A stretch of 64,000 bases of DNA from Bordetella genomosp. 10. Lineage in GTDB: Bacteria; Pseudomonadota; Gammaproteobacteria; Burkholderiales; Burkholderiaceae_B. Under the pieces are notes generated by a model. It was not told the DNA's origin. It searched no databases and saw only the letters and a program-made list of their open reading frames with translations. Both the position numbers and the translations under genes were made by a program. How positions within the stretch are numbered: position 1 is the stretch's first letter; every line of letters begins with the position of its first letter. The stretch covers positions 1,550,001 through 1,614,000 of the forward strand of contig NZ_NEVM01000001.1 in assembly GCF_002261225.1 (NCBI RefSeq), given 5' to 3'. This document shows, piece by piece, positions 17,920 through 27,508 of the stretch.

Positions 17920-18702
17920 ATGCCCAAACTTTCGATGCGCGACGCCGAGAACCGCCACCGCAGCATTTACCTGCTGCCCAACGCGTTCACCACGGCTGCC
18001 CTGTTCGCCGGTTTCTACGCCGTGGTGCAGGCCATGAATAACCAGTTCGAGGCCGCCGCCATCGCGATTTTCGCGGCCATGGTCCTGGACGGCATGGACG
18101 GCCGCGTCGCGCGGCTGACCAATACCCAATCGGCCTTCGGCGAACAGTACGATTCGCTGTCCGACATGACCTCCTTCGGCGTGGCGCCGGCGCTGGTCAT
18201 GTACGAATGGATGCTCAACGAGCTGGGGCGCTGGGGGTGGCTGGCCGCCTTCGTCTACGTGGCCGGGGCGGCGCTGCGGCTGGCGCGCTTCAACGCCAAC
18301 ATCGGCGTGGTCGACAAGCGTTTCTTCCAGGGGCTGCCCAGTCCCTCGGCGGCGGCGCTGGTGGCCGGCTTCGTCTGGCTGGCGGTCGACAACAAACTGC
18401 CCATCCATGACGCCTTCATGGCGTGGACGGCCTTCGTCGTCACCATGTATGCCGGCATCGCCATGGTCACCAACGTGCCGTTCTACAGCGGCAAGAGCTT
18501 CGCCCTGGGCCGCAGCGTGCCGTTCTGGGTGATCCTGGTGGTCGTGGCCGCCTTCGTCTTCGTCTCCAGCGATCCCCCGGTCGTGCTGTTCGGCCTGTTC
18601 GTCATCTACGGCGTATCCGGCTGGTTCCTGTTCGCCTGGCGCTGGAGCCGCGCCCGCCGCCTGCAGCGCAGCCGCCTGCGCAACGGCGGCCCGCAGGCCT
18701 GA
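17920..18702 (+). CDS. pssA: CDP-diacylglycerol-serine O-phosphatidyltransferase
   Basis: From the ATG at 17920 the protein has 260 residues; the frame is open upstream through psd but that part is a shadow. The CDP-alcohol phosphatidyltransferase signature is exact: DGRVAR, eight residues, then GEQYDSLSD (the DGxxARx8Gx3Dx3D motif). About eight membrane helices follow, ending in a basic tail (RARRLQRSRLR). It makes phosphatidylserine from CDP-diacylglycerol and serine in the inner membrane, which psd then decarboxylates. It belongs to the integral-membrane (Bacillus-like) type, not the peripheral E. coli type. Confidence 0.95.
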   Translation: MPKLSMRDAENRHRSIYLLPNAFTTAALFAGFYAVVQAMNNQFEAAAIAIFAAMVLDGMDGRVARLTNTQSAFGEQYDSLSDMTSFGVAPALVMYEWMLNELGRWGWLAAFVYVAGAALRLARFNANIGVVDKRFFQGLPSPSAAALVAGFVWLAVDNKLPIHDAFMAWTAFVVTMYAGIAMVTNVPFYSGKSFALGRSVPFWVILVVVAAFVFVSSDPPVVLFGLFVIYGVSGWFLFAWRWSRARRLQRSRLRNGGPQA

Positions 18703-18725
18703 TCCCGGGGCCCTGGCCGCCCGGC

Positions 18726-19295
18726 CTATGGCCACCAGAACAGGCGGCGGTCCTCGTCGTACATGGGGTCCGGTCCCGGATGGTGCCGGGTGACGCGGTC
18801 GCCGTTGCGGCCCATGTACACGTACATCAGCGAATTCCAGCTATCGTTTTCACGGTAGCGGTAGGACCACACCACCTGGCGCACGCTGGGCAGGCCGACT
18901 TCGTCGATCAGGGCCGGCGGCCCGAATTCGCAGCGCACCCGCTCGGCCGGCCAGTCGCCTTCGTCCAGCAGCTTGAAATGCGCGTCGGTCAGCAGGCGCT
19001 CGACGCGGTCGATGTGGCCGTCCGGGCCGACGTTGGCGCCCCATGCATATTGGCCCATCGGCTGTTGCGTCCAGATCACGCGCTGGCGGCCGTCCGGCCG
19101 GGTGCAGGTGAAGTTGGGCCGGCCGTAGCTGGCCTCGACCTGGTCCAGCGGCGCGCCGGCGGGCACCTTGGCCGCCATGTCGGCACAGCCCGCCAGGGCC
19201 GCCGCGAGGACCAGCGGCAGGAGCCGCCAGGCCGCGGTCCGGCGGCGGGAGGGCGGCGATTCAATCGGGGACGGCATGGGCGATCGCTCGGGCAT
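18726..19295 (-). CDS. Putative lipoprotein of unknown function
   Basis: The ATG at 19295 has AGGAG seven nucleotides upstream and gives a 189-residue protein. A signal sequence ([14 protein letters not shown]) ends in a lipobox, so C is lipidated and the protein should be a lipoprotein exported by Sec. The mature part, with [18 protein letters not shown] near its N-terminus, resembles the small BamE/SmpA-type fold that begins with a GxxxxxVxxxxGxP segment; this is a tentative likeness. It converges with pssA (23 bp apart). The rpsO promoter lies just upstream, in divergent orientation. Confidence 0.72.
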   Translation of the reverse strand: MPERSPMPSPIESPPSRRRTAAWRLLPLVLAAALAGCADMAAKVPAGAPLDQVEASYGRPNFTCTRPDGRQRVIWTQQPMGQYAWGANVGPDGHIDRVERLLTDAHFKLLDEGDWPAERVRCEFGPPALIDEVGLPSVRQVVWSYRYRENDSWNSLMYVYMGRNGDRVTRHHPGPDPMYDEDRRLFWWP

Positions 19296-19351
19296 CGCGG
19301 GGCTCCTGGGACCGCAGGGCAGGGCCTGCGGGGAAATACATCGCCGGATGC

Positions 19352-19379
19352 GGGACAAATCCCGGCTTTCGGCTATAAT
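19352..19379 (+). promoter_or_regulatory. Probable rpsO promoter
   Basis: GGGACA (19352-19357), a 16-bp spacer and a perfect TATAAT (19374-19379) lie about 165 bp upstream of the rpsO start. The leader that follows is long enough for the S15 autoregulatory structure known from other proteobacteria, though I could not fold it reliably. Confidence 0.7.
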
Positions 19380-19542
19380 CCCACGTCTTTCCGGCGTCGA
19401 AGTCCGGGAAGCGTGTATTCCAAGGCATACAGTATCTATCTGCAAGACGCATCGGAATCCCGATGCCTGGCTCGTAGTACGAATTATTTTTAACCCACGT
19501 CCGGGCGCCTCGGCCCTGACGCATGTTCGAAGAGGTCATTAC

Positions 19543-19812
19543 ATGTCCGTCGCTGACATCAAGAAGTCCGATATCGTTGCGCAATTCCAGCGCGCTCAGG
19601 GCGATACCGGCTCCCCCGAAGTCCAGGTGGCTCTGCTCACCGCCCGTATCAACGAGCTGACCGGTCACTTCAAGGAACACATGAAGGACCACCATTCGCG
19701 CCGCGGTCTGCTGCGCATGGTCAGCCGTCGTCGCAAGCTGCTCGACTACCTCAAGGGCCGCAACCCCGATGCTTATCGCGCTCTGATCGAAAAACTCGGT
19801 CTGCGCAAGTGA
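19543..19812 (+). CDS. rpsO: 30S ribosomal protein S15
   Basis: The 89-residue protein is standard S15: [27 protein letters not shown], then [24 protein letters not shown]. It binds 16S rRNA helices 20-22 early in 30S assembly. The ATG at 19543 is chosen because S15 starts [11 protein letters not shown]; the frame is open upstream only as leader. pnp follows after an attenuating hairpin, the arrangement seen in most proteobacteria. Confidence 0.98.
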   Translation: MSVADIKKSDIVAQFQRAQGDTGSPEVQVALLTARINELTGHFKEHMKDHHSRRGLLRMVSRRRKLLDYLKGRNPDAYRALIEKLGLRK

Positions 19813-19838
19813 TCGACGGGGTCGGTTCCCCATGACGC

Positions 19839-19880
19839 AACCGTGGTCGGTGCGACCTTGTCGCAACGGCCACGGTTTTT
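19839..19880 (+). terminator. Attenuator/terminator between rpsO and pnp
   Basis: AACCGTGG and CCACGGTT form a stem around a 23-nt interior that itself holds GGTGCGACC/TGTCGCA-like pairs, followed by five T. It lies 20 bp before pnp. Read-through should set the rpsO:pnp ratio. Confidence 0.72.
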
Positions 19881-19901
19881 CATTTGTAAGGAATAACCGT
19901 C

Positions 19902-22064
19902 ATGTTCAATAAAGTGACAAAAACGTTCCAGTACGGCCAACACACGGTCGTCCTGGAAACCGGCGAAATCGCCCGCCAGGCTTCCGGCGCCGTCGTCGTG
20001 TCGGTTGAAGACACCGTGGTGCTCGCCACGGTCGTCGCCGCCAAGAAAGCCAAGGCCGGCCAGGATTTCTTCCCGCTGACCGTCGACTACATCGAGAAGA
20101 CCTACGCTGCCGGCCGCATTCCCGGCGGTTTCTTCAAGCGCGAAGGCAAGCCCTCGGAAAAAGAGACGCTAACCTCGCGCCTCATCGACCGTCCGCTGCG
20201 CCCGCTGTTCCCGGAAGGTTTCTACAACGATGTGCAGGTGGTGATCCACACCGTCTCGGTCAACCCCGAGATCGATCCTGACATCCCCGCCATGATCGGC
20301 GCTTCCGCCGCCCTGGCCATTTCCGGCATCCCCTTCAACGGCCCGATCGGCGCCGCGCGCGTCGGCTACATCGACGGCCAGTACGTGCTGAACCCGACCG
20401 CCAGCCAGACCAAGGCCTCGAAGCTGAACCTGGTCGTGGCCGGCACCGAAACCGCCGTGCTGATGGTGGAATCGGAAGCCGACCAACTGTCGGAAGACGT
20501 GATGCTGGGCGGCGTGGTCTATGGCCACGAGCAACTGCAGGCCGCCATCAACGCCATCCATGACCTGGTGCGTGACGCCGGCAAGCCCGATTGGGACTGG
20601 GCGCCCGCGCCCAAGGACGAGGCCCTGACGGCCGCCGTCGCCGCCGCCGGCCAGGAAGGCCTGGCCGCCGCCTACCAGATCCGCGAAAAGCAGGCCCGCA
20701 CCGCCAAGCTGCGTGAAGTCTACGCCGACGTGCGCGCCCGCCTGGCCGCGCAAGCGCTGGAGACCGGCGCCGCCGAGCCCGACGGCGTGACCGTGGACAA
20801 CATCCTGTTCGATATGGAATCGCGCATCGTGCGCAGCCAGATCCTGAACGGCGAACCGCGCATCGACGGCCGCGACACCCGCACCGTGCGTCCGATCAGC
20901 GTCCGCCTGGGCGTGCTGCCGCGCGCCCACGGCAGCGCCCTGTTCACCCGCGGTGAAACGCAGGCCCTGGTGGTCGCCACCCTGGGCACCAAGCAGGACG
21001 AGCAGATCATCGACGCGTTGATGGGCGAGTACCGCGACCGCTTCATGCTGCACTACAACATGCCGCCCTTCGCCACGGGCGAAACCGGCCGCATCGGCGT
21101 GCCCAAGCGCCGCGAAATCGGCCACGGCCGCCTGGCCAAGCGCGCCCTGGTGCCGCTGCTGCCCGAGCCCGAGGACTTCCAGTACACCATCCGCATCGTC
21201 TCGGAAATCACCGAGTCCAACGGCTCGTCGTCGATGGCGTCGGTGTGCGGCGGTTCGCTGGCCATGATGGACGCCGGCGTGCCGGTGAAGGATCACGTGG
21301 CCGGCGTGGCCATGGGCCTGATCCTGGACAATGGCAAGTTCGCCGTGCTGACCGACATCCTGGGCGACGAGGATCACCTGGGCGACATGGACTTCAAGGT
21401 CGCCGGCACCGAGAAGGGCGTCACCGCCCTGCAGATGGACATCAAGATCCAGGGCATCACCAAGGAAATCATGCAGGTCGCGCTGGCGCAGGCCCGCGAA
21501 GGCCGCCTGCACATCCTGGGCAAGATGAAGGAAGCCCTGGGCGAGTCGCGCGGCGAGCTGTCGGCGTTCGCGCCGCGCATGCTGACCATCAAGATCAACC
21601 CCGAGAAGATCCGCGACGTGATCGGCAAGGGCGGCGCCACCATCCGCGCGCTGACCGAGGAAACCGGCACGCAGATCGACATCTCGGACGACGGCACCAT
21701 CGTCATCGCCAGCGTGGACGAAGGCCAGGCCAAGGAAGCCCAGCGCCGCATCGTCGAGCTGACCGCCGACGTCGAAGTGGGCCAGGTCTACGACGGCTCG
21801 GTGCTGCGCCTGCTGGACTTCGGCGCCATCGTGCAGGTGCTGCCGGGCCGCGACGGCCTGCTGCACATCTCGGAGATCGCCAACTACCGCATCGCCAACA
21901 TCAACGACGTGTTGAAGGTGGGCCAGGCGGTGCGCGTGAAGGTCATCGAGGCCGACGACAAGGGCCGTCTGCGCCTGTCGATCAAGGCCATCGGCGGCAT
22001 CGAGCAGCAGCAGAACCAAGCGGCCGCGGAAACGCCGGCCGCCACGGAAACCCCGGCGGGCTGA
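19902..22064 (+). CDS. pnp: Polyribonucleotide nucleotidyltransferase (PNPase)
   Basis: The 720-residue 3'-5' phosphorolytic exoribonuclease degrades mRNA using phosphate, as a trimer and often within the degradosome. The domain order is the first RNase PH domain (about 1-140), a helical linker, the second catalytic RNase PH domain (about 310-540, with FNGPIG-type and [21 protein letters not shown] motifs), a KH domain with GKGG at about 575-578, and an S1 domain ([34 protein letters not shown]). The tail is Q/A-rich ([20 protein letters not shown]). Length is typical and the ribosome site AAGGAA is good. Confidence 0.98.
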   Translation: MFNKVTKTFQYGQHTVVLETGEIARQASGAVVVSVEDTVVLATVVAAKKAKAGQDFFPLTVDYIEKTYAAGRIPGGFFKREGKPSEKETLTSRLIDRPLRPLFPEGFYNDVQVVIHTVSVNPEIDPDIPAMIGASAALAISGIPFNGPIGAARVGYIDGQYVLNPTASQTKASKLNLVVAGTETAVLMVESEADQLSEDVMLGGVVYGHEQLQAAINAIHDLVRDAGKPDWDWAPAPKDEALTAAVAAAGQEGLAAAYQIREKQARTAKLREVYADVRARLAAQALETGAAEPDGVTVDNILFDMESRIVRSQILNGEPRIDGRDTRTVRPISVRLGVLPRAHGSALFTRGETQALVVATLGTKQDEQIIDALMGEYRDRFMLHYNMPPFATGETGRIGVPKRREIGHGRLAKRALVPLLPEPEDFQYTIRIVSEITESNGSSSMASVCGGSLAMMDAGVPVKDHVAGVAMGLILDNGKFAVLTDILGDEDHLGDMDFKVAGTEKGVTALQMDIKIQGITKEIMQVALAQAREGRLHILGKMKEALGESRGELSAFAPRMLTIKINPEKIRDVIGKGGATIRALTEETGTQIDISDDGTIVIASVDEGQAKEAQRRIVELTADVEVGQVYDGSVLRLLDFGAIVQVLPGRDGLLHISEIANYRIANINDVLKVGQAVRVKVIEADDKGRLRLSIKAIGGIEQQQNQAAAETPAATETPAG

Positions 22065-22117
22065 GCCGCCAGGGAAGTCGTGGACGCATCCCGCGGCCCT
22101 GGGCGGCGGGATGCCTG

Positions 22118-22151
22118 ACAGAACGGCGCCTTCGGGCGCCGTTCTGTTTTT
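22118..22151 (+). terminator. Terminator after pnp
   Basis: A 13-bp perfect stem, ACAGAACGGCGCC / GGCGCCGTTCTGT, with a TTCG tetraloop and five T is a textbook intrinsic terminator 54 bp after the pnp stop. Confidence 0.95.
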
Positions 22152-22257
22152 CGGGCGCGGCGCGCGCGTTCGCGGCCCGCCGGCTTTTTTGCGGTAAAGT
22201 TTTGTCGGCATTGGGATGGCAAGGGGGGCCGGGTGGCGGATGCAAGCATGATCGAGC

Positions 22258-23061
22258 GTGGGCGGGACGTTGCGCGGGCCTAGCGCCGGCCGGCCGCGCC
22301 CGCGCGTGACGGGCGCGGTGCCCCTGGTGTCCAGGACAGCCAGGGCGGCCGCGGCGCTCTCGCTGGCGCTGCTCCTGCCGCTGGCCGGCTGCGTGAGTCC
22401 CCAGGCGCCGTCGCGCGACGGCCGCGGGCCGCACGGCGAAGGCATGTCCGCCGACCAGTTCGGCCAGACCGACTTCAATCGCACGGTCACGCTGGAAATA
22501 CGCGACAACCTCAATAGTCTTTACGCCCTGGCCGACAAACTCTACCGCCGCAATCCGCGCGAATGGCGTAAGTCCGGCATGGCCGACCAGGCGGCCGCCA
22601 TGGCGCGCCTGCATCACCTGATCGACAACCGCATGCCGCCCGCGGGACTCAGCGGCCTGCGCGACATACAGGTGCTGGCCGTCTCCCTGGATCCCAATTA
22701 CCAGGGGGACCGGGTGGCCGCCTTCATCTACGGGCTGGCCGACACCATCATCGCGGCGCACAATGGGAAGACCCGGCTCTATGTCGCCGACGTGCTGGAC
22801 GGCCAGCGGGTCTACAACTCGGCGCGCAACGTCGAGGCGGCCGCCTGGCTGCTGGCCAGCCGGCGCGACGGCGCCGGCAATCCCCTGCTGCTGGCCAATG
22901 AAATGAGCGGCGCGACGGTGAACCTGAGCTTCGAGCGCGAGTTCGGCGCCATCATCGGGCGCCTGGACCTGATCGCCAACCTGCTCGGCGAAAACGGCCG
23001 CCGCATCGGGATCAATTATGCTCAGGGGCTGCTGTTCTTCAATTTCCTGCCGGTGAGATAA
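22258..23061 (+). CDS. Putative lipoprotein, about 250 residues, conserved hypothetical
   Basis: The protein has a signal sequence (AALSLALLLPLAGC) ending in a lipobox, so it should be a periplasm-facing lipoprotein. The mature part is helical, with TLEIRDNLNSLYALADKLYRRNPREWRKSG, GDRVAAFIYGLADTIIAAHN and FEREFGAIIGRLDLIANLLGEN. I do not recognise a named family beyond an uncharacterised beta-proteobacterial lipoprotein. The start is uncertain: GTG at 22258 gives 267 residues, GTG at 22318 gives a shorter signal peptide, and neither has a strong ribosome site. Threonine dehydratase follows 41 bp later, possibly in the same transcript. Confidence 0.72.
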   Translation: MGGTLRGPSAGRPRPRVTGAVPLVSRTARAAAALSLALLLPLAGCVSPQAPSRDGRGPHGEGMSADQFGQTDFNRTVTLEIRDNLNSLYALADKLYRRNPREWRKSGMADQAAAMARLHHLIDNRMPPAGLSGLRDIQVLAVSLDPNYQGDRVAAFIYGLADTIIAAHNGKTRLYVADVLDGQRVYNSARNVEAAAWLLASRRDGAGNPLLLANEMSGATVNLSFEREFGAIIGRLDLIANLLGENGRRIGINYAQGLLFFNFLPVR

Positions 23062-23102
23062 GCCGTTCCGCCGGGTCCTTCCTTCTTCCTCGGGATGCCA
23101 TC

Positions 23103-24320
23103 GTGATCGATCTCTCCGATATCCAGACCGCCCGGCAGAATCTCCAGGGACAGGTGCTGAACACGCCGTTCACGCACTCGCGCACCCTGTCCGACATGCT
23201 GGGCGCGGAAATCTGGCTGAAGTTCGAGAACCTGCAATTCACCGCCTCTTTCAAGGAACGCGGCGCCTTCAACCGCATGCGCCTGCTGACCGGCGACGAG
23301 CGCGCGGCTGGCGTGATCGCCGTCTCGGCGGGCAACCATGCCCAGGGCGTGGCCTATCACGCGCAGCGCATGGGCGTGCCGGCGGTGATCGTGATGCCGC
23401 GCTTCACGCCCACGGTGAAAGTGGCGAATACCCGCCGCTACGGCGCCGAGGTGGTGCTGGCGGGAGACACCTTCGACGATGCACAGGCCCACGGCTACAC
23501 GCTGGCGGCCAGCCGCGGCCTGGTGATGATCCACCCCTACGACGACGCGGCCATCGTCGCCGGGCAGGGCACCATCGCCCTGGAGATGCTGGAGGTTCGC
23601 CCGGACCTGGACATGCTGGTCGTGCCCATCGGCGGCGGCGGCCTGATCGGCGGCATCGCCACGGCGGCCAAGGCCCTGCGGCCGGAGATGCAGGTGATCG
23701 GCGTGCAGACGGAACGGTTTCCGTCCATGTACGCGGCGCGGACCGGCAAGACCTTGCCCCAGGGGCCGTACACCATCGCCGAAGGGATCGCCGTCAAGTC
23801 GCCGGGCCGGATCACGAGCGAGATCGTGGCGCGTCTGGTCGACGACATCCTGCTGGTGAGCGAGAGCGATATCGAGCATGCGATCGTGGTGCTGCTGGAA
23901 ATCGAGAAAACCGTGGTCGAAGGCGCCGGCGCGGCGGGCCTGGCGGCCTTGCTGCACGCGCAGGCGAACGGGGAGACGCGCTTCATGGACAAGCGCATCG
24001 GCCTGGTGCTGACCGGCGGCAATATCGATCCGCTGATGCTGGGCGAGCTGATCGAGCGCGGCATGGTGCGCGCGGGCCGGCTTGCCCGCATCCGGGTCGA
24101 CATGGGCGACCTGCCGGGCGCGCTGGCGCGGGCCACCTCGCTGATCGCCGAGGCCCAGGCCAATATCACCGAGGTGCATCACCAGCGCGCCTTCACGGCC
24201 CTGCCGGTGCGCAGCGTGGAAGTCGATTTCGTGTTGCAGACGCGCGGGCCGGAGCACATCGCCGAGGTCATCGACAGGTTGAACGCGGCGGGATTCACGG
24301 CCAGCAATCACGATCGTTGA
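23103..24320 (+). CDS. Threonine ammonia-lyase (threonine dehydratase), short type with ACT domain
   Basis: This is a 405-residue PLP enzyme that converts threonine to 2-ketobutyrate and ammonia. The PLP lysine is K51 in the SFKERGA motif, the phosphate-binding loop is PIGGGGLIGG and SAGNHAQGVA is conserved. A C-terminal ACT-like domain (about 325-405, RIRVDMGDLPGALARATSLIAEAQANITEVHHQR) resembles the 400-residue ilvA/tdcB form. It could supply 2-ketobutyrate for isoleucine synthesis, complementing ilvIHC upstream, or act in catabolism; the sequence alone does not decide. It is convergent with the PIN gene. Confidence 0.92.
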   Translation: MIDLSDIQTARQNLQGQVLNTPFTHSRTLSDMLGAEIWLKFENLQFTASFKERGAFNRMRLLTGDERAAGVIAVSAGNHAQGVAYHAQRMGVPAVIVMPRFTPTVKVANTRRYGAEVVLAGDTFDDAQAHGYTLAASRGLVMIHPYDDAAIVAGQGTIALEMLEVRPDLDMLVVPIGGGGLIGGIATAAKALRPEMQVIGVQTERFPSMYAARTGKTLPQGPYTIAEGIAVKSPGRITSEIVARLVDDILLVSESDIEHAIVVLLEIEKTVVEGAGAAGLAALLHAQANGETRFMDKRIGLVLTGGNIDPLMLGELIERGMVRAGRLARIRVDMGDLPGALARATSLIAEAQANITEVHHQRAFTALPVRSVEVDFVLQTRGPEHIAEVIDRLNAAGFTASNHDR

Positions 24321-24338
24321 CGCGGGCTGCCGGTCGGC

Positions 24339-24365
24339 GGTTGTGGGTTGTGGGTTGTGGGTTGG
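24339..24365. repeat. Short tandem repeat of TTGTGGG
   Basis: Three head-to-tail copies of the 7-mer TTGTGGG, with a partial fourth, lie between the stop codons of two convergent genes. No coding effect is evident. Confidence 0.8.
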
Positions 24366-24407
24366 CCGCGGGGCCGGTCGCGTGTTAGCCCGGGGTCAGG
24401 CCATCCC

Positions 24408-25043
24408 TCAGGCCGCCTGCGCGGCCGTCATCAGGCTGCGCAGGCGATGCAGCCGTTCGCGATTCAGCGTCACCGCCAGGGGTTCGGGCTGGCGGCCCGC
24501 CGCGACCAGTTGCTCCATGGTCTCCGCCAGGGCGGCGCGCAGCGGTTCGGGATCCTGTTCCCACCAGAAGGACAACAGCCGGTCGGGACTATGGACGTCC
24601 ATGCCCAGGCGCCGCAGTTCAGAGCGGTTGAAGTCCTTCAGGTTCCACGTCAGCACGCCCGTGGCGGGCGCGACCTGCTCGCCGCAGCGCGCGCGCCACG
24701 CCAGGCCGGCGGCGATCACGTGGCGGTCCTTGGGATCGCTGTAGCGCAAGCCCGCTTCGTAGGCGCTGAACTCGCCCGCGTCGGCGTCCGGGAAGCGCGT
24801 TTGCATGGCCTGCCAGTCCTGTTCGACCAGGGCGGCCTCGACCTCCCAGATGCGCGCGGCGTTGCGCACCCATTCCTGGCCGATGCGGGCGCTCCAGACC
24901 GGCCGGTAGGCGCGCCGGTCGGCCAGCCGCAGCAGCAGCGGACGCAGCACCGAGGACATCAGCACGCAGGCGTCCAGCACCAGCAGGGGCGGGCCGCCGG
25001 CCGGCATGGCGCGGCCGGCGATGGGGATGAGGGTGTAGGGCAA
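24408..25043 (-). CDS. PIN-domain protein, probable orphan VapC-like nuclease
   Basis: The 211-residue protein has a PIN-type N-terminus (PPLLVLDACVLMSSVL, first acidic residue D24). Internal acidic positions include QEWVRN, SDPKDRHVIAAGLAW and LTWNLKDFN, as in one PIN subfamily usually paired with an excisionase-type antitoxin. PIN domains are Mg-dependent RNases. No antitoxin gene is present: the gene starts 9 bp after the gdhA stop on the same strand, so it may ride on gdhA read-through. It may be an orphan toxin or may serve another nucleic-acid role. The C-terminal third (LAETMEQLVAAGRQPEPLAV...) is outside the core fold. Confidence 0.75.
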   Translation of the reverse strand: MPYTLIPIAGRAMPAGGPPLLVLDACVLMSSVLRPLLLRLADRRAYRPVWSARIGQEWVRNAARIWEVEAALVEQDWQAMQTRFPDADAGEFSAYEAGLRYSDPKDRHVIAAGLAWRARCGEQVAPATGVLTWNLKDFNRSELRRLGMDVHSPDRLLSFWWEQDPEPLRAALAETMEQLVAAGRQPEPLAVTLNRERLHRLRSLMTAAQAA

Positions 25044-25052
25044 AGGGGCGCC

Positions 25053-26399
25053 TTAGATCACGCCTTGCGCCAGCATGGCGTCGGCGACTTTCACGAAGCC
25101 GGCCACGTTGGCGCCGTCGATATAGCTGACGCTGCCGTCCTCGCGCCGGCCGTGCTTGACGCAGGCCGCGTGTATGCCCTGCATGATCAGCAGCAGGCGG
25201 GCGTCCACTTCGTCACGGGTCCAGGACAGGCGCATGGAATTCTGGCTCATTTCCAGGCCCGAGGTGGCCACGCCGCCGGCATTCGAGGCCTTGCCGGGCG
25301 CGTACAGCACGCCGGCGGCCTCGAAGGCCCGGGCCGCCTCGTTGGTCGACGGCATGTTGGCGCCCTCGGCCACGCACAGCACACCGTTGGCGATCAGGGT
25401 CCGGGCGTCGTCCTCGTGCAGTTCGTTCTGGGTGGCGCAGGGCAGCGCCACGTCCACCTTGATGGACCAGGGGCGCTCGCCCGCCAGGAACTGCACGCCG
25501 GGCGCCTTGGCGGCATAGTCGCTGACGCGGCCGTAGTGGTGGTTCTTGACGTCCATCAGGATGGCCAGCTTCTCGGCGGTGAAGCCTTCGGGATCGTAGG
25601 CGGTGCCCGAGGAGTCGGACACCGTCACGACCTTGGCGCCCAGTTCCATGGCCTTCTCCACCGCGTACTGCGCCACGTTGCCCGAACCGGAGACCGAGAC
25701 GGTCTTGCCTGCGAAGGACTGGCCGCGCGTGGCCAGCATTTCCTGGGCGAAGTACACGACGCCGTAGCCCGTGGCCTCGGGGCGGATCAGCGAGCCGCCG
25801 AACGACAGGCCCTTGCCCGTGAAGACGCTGCCGGCGGTGTTGGACAACTTCTTGTACATGCCGGCCATGTAGCCCACTTCGCGGCCGCCCACCCCCATGT
25901 CGCCGGCGGGCACGTCGGTGTCCGGGCCCACGTGGCGGAACAGCTCGGTGACGAAAGCCTGGCAGAAGCGCATCACTTCCGCCGAGCTCTTGCCCTTGGG
26001 GTCGAAATCCGAGCCGCCCTTGCCGCCGCCCATGGGCAGCGTGGTCAGCGCATTCTTGAAGGTCTGCTCGAAGGCCAGGAATTTCAGCACCGACTGGTTC
26101 ACCGAGGGGTGGAAGCGCATGCCGCCCTTGTAAGGGCCGATGGCCATGCTGTGCTGGACGCGGAAGCCGCGGTTGATGTGCACCTGCCCCTTGTCGTCGG
26201 TCCAGCTCACGCGGAACTGGATGATGCGCTCGGCCTCGACCAGGCGTTCGAGCAGCGCGCTCTCGGCGTACTTGGGATGCTTCTCGATGAAAGGCCAGAG
26301 ACTCTCCATGACCTCGGTGACCGCTTGCAGGAATTCGGGCTGGCCGGGGTTGCGGTGCGCGACTTCTTCAAGGAATTGACCGACGGATTGGTATTTCAT
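25053..26399 (-). CDS. gdhA: NADP-specific glutamate dehydrogenase
   Basis: The 448-residue hexameric enzyme interconverts 2-oxoglutarate plus ammonia with glutamate and is a main route of ammonia assimilation. The catalytic region reads MRFHPSVNQSVLKFLAFEQTFKNALTTLPMGGGKGGSDFDPKGKS with the active lysines. The Rossmann domain carries VSGSGNVAQYAVEKAMELGAKV. Length and N-terminus (MKYQSVGQFLEEVAHRNPGQPEF) match the bacterial 50-kDa anabolic type. An AGGAGAG site sits upstream. The PIN gene follows 9 bp downstream. Confidence 0.96.
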   Translation of the reverse strand: MKYQSVGQFLEEVAHRNPGQPEFLQAVTEVMESLWPFIEKHPKYAESALLERLVEAERIIQFRVSWTDDKGQVHINRGFRVQHSMAIGPYKGGMRFHPSVNQSVLKFLAFEQTFKNALTTLPMGGGKGGSDFDPKGKSSAEVMRFCQAFVTELFRHVGPDTDVPAGDMGVGGREVGYMAGMYKKLSNTAGSVFTGKGLSFGGSLIRPEATGYGVVYFAQEMLATRGQSFAGKTVSVSGSGNVAQYAVEKAMELGAKVVTVSDSSGTAYDPEGFTAEKLAILMDVKNHHYGRVSDYAAKAPGVQFLAGERPWSIKVDVALPCATQNELHEDDARTLIANGVLCVAEGANMPSTNEAARAFEAAGVLYAPGKASNAGGVATSGLEMSQNSMRLSWTRDEVDARLLLIMQGIHAACVKHGRREDGSVSYIDGANVAGFVKVADAMLAQGVI

Positions 26400-26549
26400 G
26401 GGGCGAGCTCTCCTCTCTTTTATCTAGGTCTAGGTATGCGGGCAGGCGGGAATTATGCCAAAAAGTCATACCCTCCCGCTTTTTGCGGGGTGGGGCGCCG
26501 GGCGTTGTGTGGAAGCGCGAGGGGGCATGCCTGCCCCTGGCGCCCGGGT

Positions 26550-26951
26550 TTATCCGGCGGGTTTGGCCGGCGCGGGGCGTGCCGGCGGGGGCGCCTGTTC
26601 AGCCGCCGGCGGCGCGGCGCGCCAGGATTCAGCGGGCCGCGCCAGCGACCCGCCCGCCTGGAACGCCGACAGCATGTTGGAGGTCAGCGAGGCGTTGAAC
26701 GAAGCGACGCCGAAGATGACCGTGAGCGCCGTCGCGATGCCCGTGGCGATCATGGTCACGGTCAGCGACGAGAACTTCACGTCGAATTTCGCTTCGAGGG
26801 CTTCGTAGTTGCGCTGTATCCGCGCGCAGGTGTCTTCGATCCTGTCGACCGTCGCGTCCATATGCGCGATACGCGCGTCCATGCGCGCCTCGTGCGCGGA
26901 AAGCTTGCTGTCCAGCTCGTAGCGGCTGACGTAATTCCTCATTCGCGGCAT
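26550..26951 (-). CDS. Hypothetical membrane-anchored coiled-coil protein
   Basis: The ATG at 26951 has GAGGAGG six bases upstream and gives 133 residues. An N-terminal heptad-like helix (SKLSAHEARMDARIAHMDATVDRIEDTCARIQRNYEALEAKFD) leads into a single membrane segment (VTMIATGIATALTVIFGVASF). A proline/alanine-rich tail ([16 protein letters not shown]) follows. The arrangement resembles small phage- and chromosome-encoded anchored coiled-coil proteins of unknown role. A tRNA-Leu lies 76 bp upstream on the same strand. Confidence 0.68.
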   Translation of the reverse strand: MPRMRNYVSRYELDSKLSAHEARMDARIAHMDATVDRIEDTCARIQRNYEALEAKFDVKFSSLTVTMIATGIATALTVIFGVASFNASLTSNMLSAFQAGGSLARPAESWRAAPPAAEQAPPPARPAPAKPAG

Positions 26952-27027
26952 GCGATACCTCCTCGTGGCCAGGCCCGCACGTGAGTAACGCGGGGACGCC
27001 GTGGAGTCCGCGGGGAGCGTGCCGGAT

Positions 27028-27112
27028 TGGTGCCCGGAACCGGAATCGAACCGGTACGCCTTGCGGCGGGAGATTTTAAGTCTCCTGTGTCTACCAATTT
27101 CACCATCCGGGC
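27028..27112 (-). tRNA. tRNA-Leu (anticodon UAA)
   Basis: The 85-nt minus-strand gene has acceptor GCCCGGA/TCCGGGC, D-arm TGGTGAAATTGGTAGACAC typical of leucine tRNAs, a class II variable arm, T-loop GGTTCGATTCC and an encoded CCA at 27028-27030. The anticodon stem GGAGA/TCTCC holds the loop CTTAAAA, giving UAA. Confidence 0.95.
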
Positions 27113-27348
27113 GGTGAGGCAAAAGCGCCACCCTATGGGGGACGCCATGCGCGGCGCTGCTTGAGCGAAGCGGGATTGTACCTGCTGTGCGGAGGGGCGC
27201 GCCGCGCGGCCGCCAGGGGGCGTTCGTGCCGCGGTTTGCGCCTTGCGGCCAGGGCGCGCGCGGCGCGGCTGGCGGTGAAATCCGATACAATGGCCGCCCT
27301 GCAAGGACCGCGGCACGATAGACGCCCCCGCCTTGTCCGGGCGTTGCG

Positions 27349-27436
27349 GGAAGGATGGCAGAGTGGTCGATTGCACCGGTCTTGAAAACCGGCGACGGGA
27401 AACCGTCCGTGGGTTCGAATCCCACTCCTTCCGCCA
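27349..27436 (+). tRNA. tRNA-Ser (anticodon UGA)
   Basis: The 88-nt gene has acceptor GGAAGGA/TCCTTCC, an anticodon loop of CTTGAAA (UGA) between CCGGT and ACCGG, a long variable arm, T-loop GGTTCGAATCC and an encoded CCA. A TACAAT element at 27286-27291 is a plausible -10 box, without a clear -35. It is divergent from tRNA-Leu(UAA), 236 bp away. Confidence 0.95.
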
Positions 27437-27508
27437 CTTCAGCCCCTGAGTGGGCCTGCGCTTACGCCACCCTACGCCCCATCGTCCTCGCCATCCCGGA
27501 CCCGGGAT

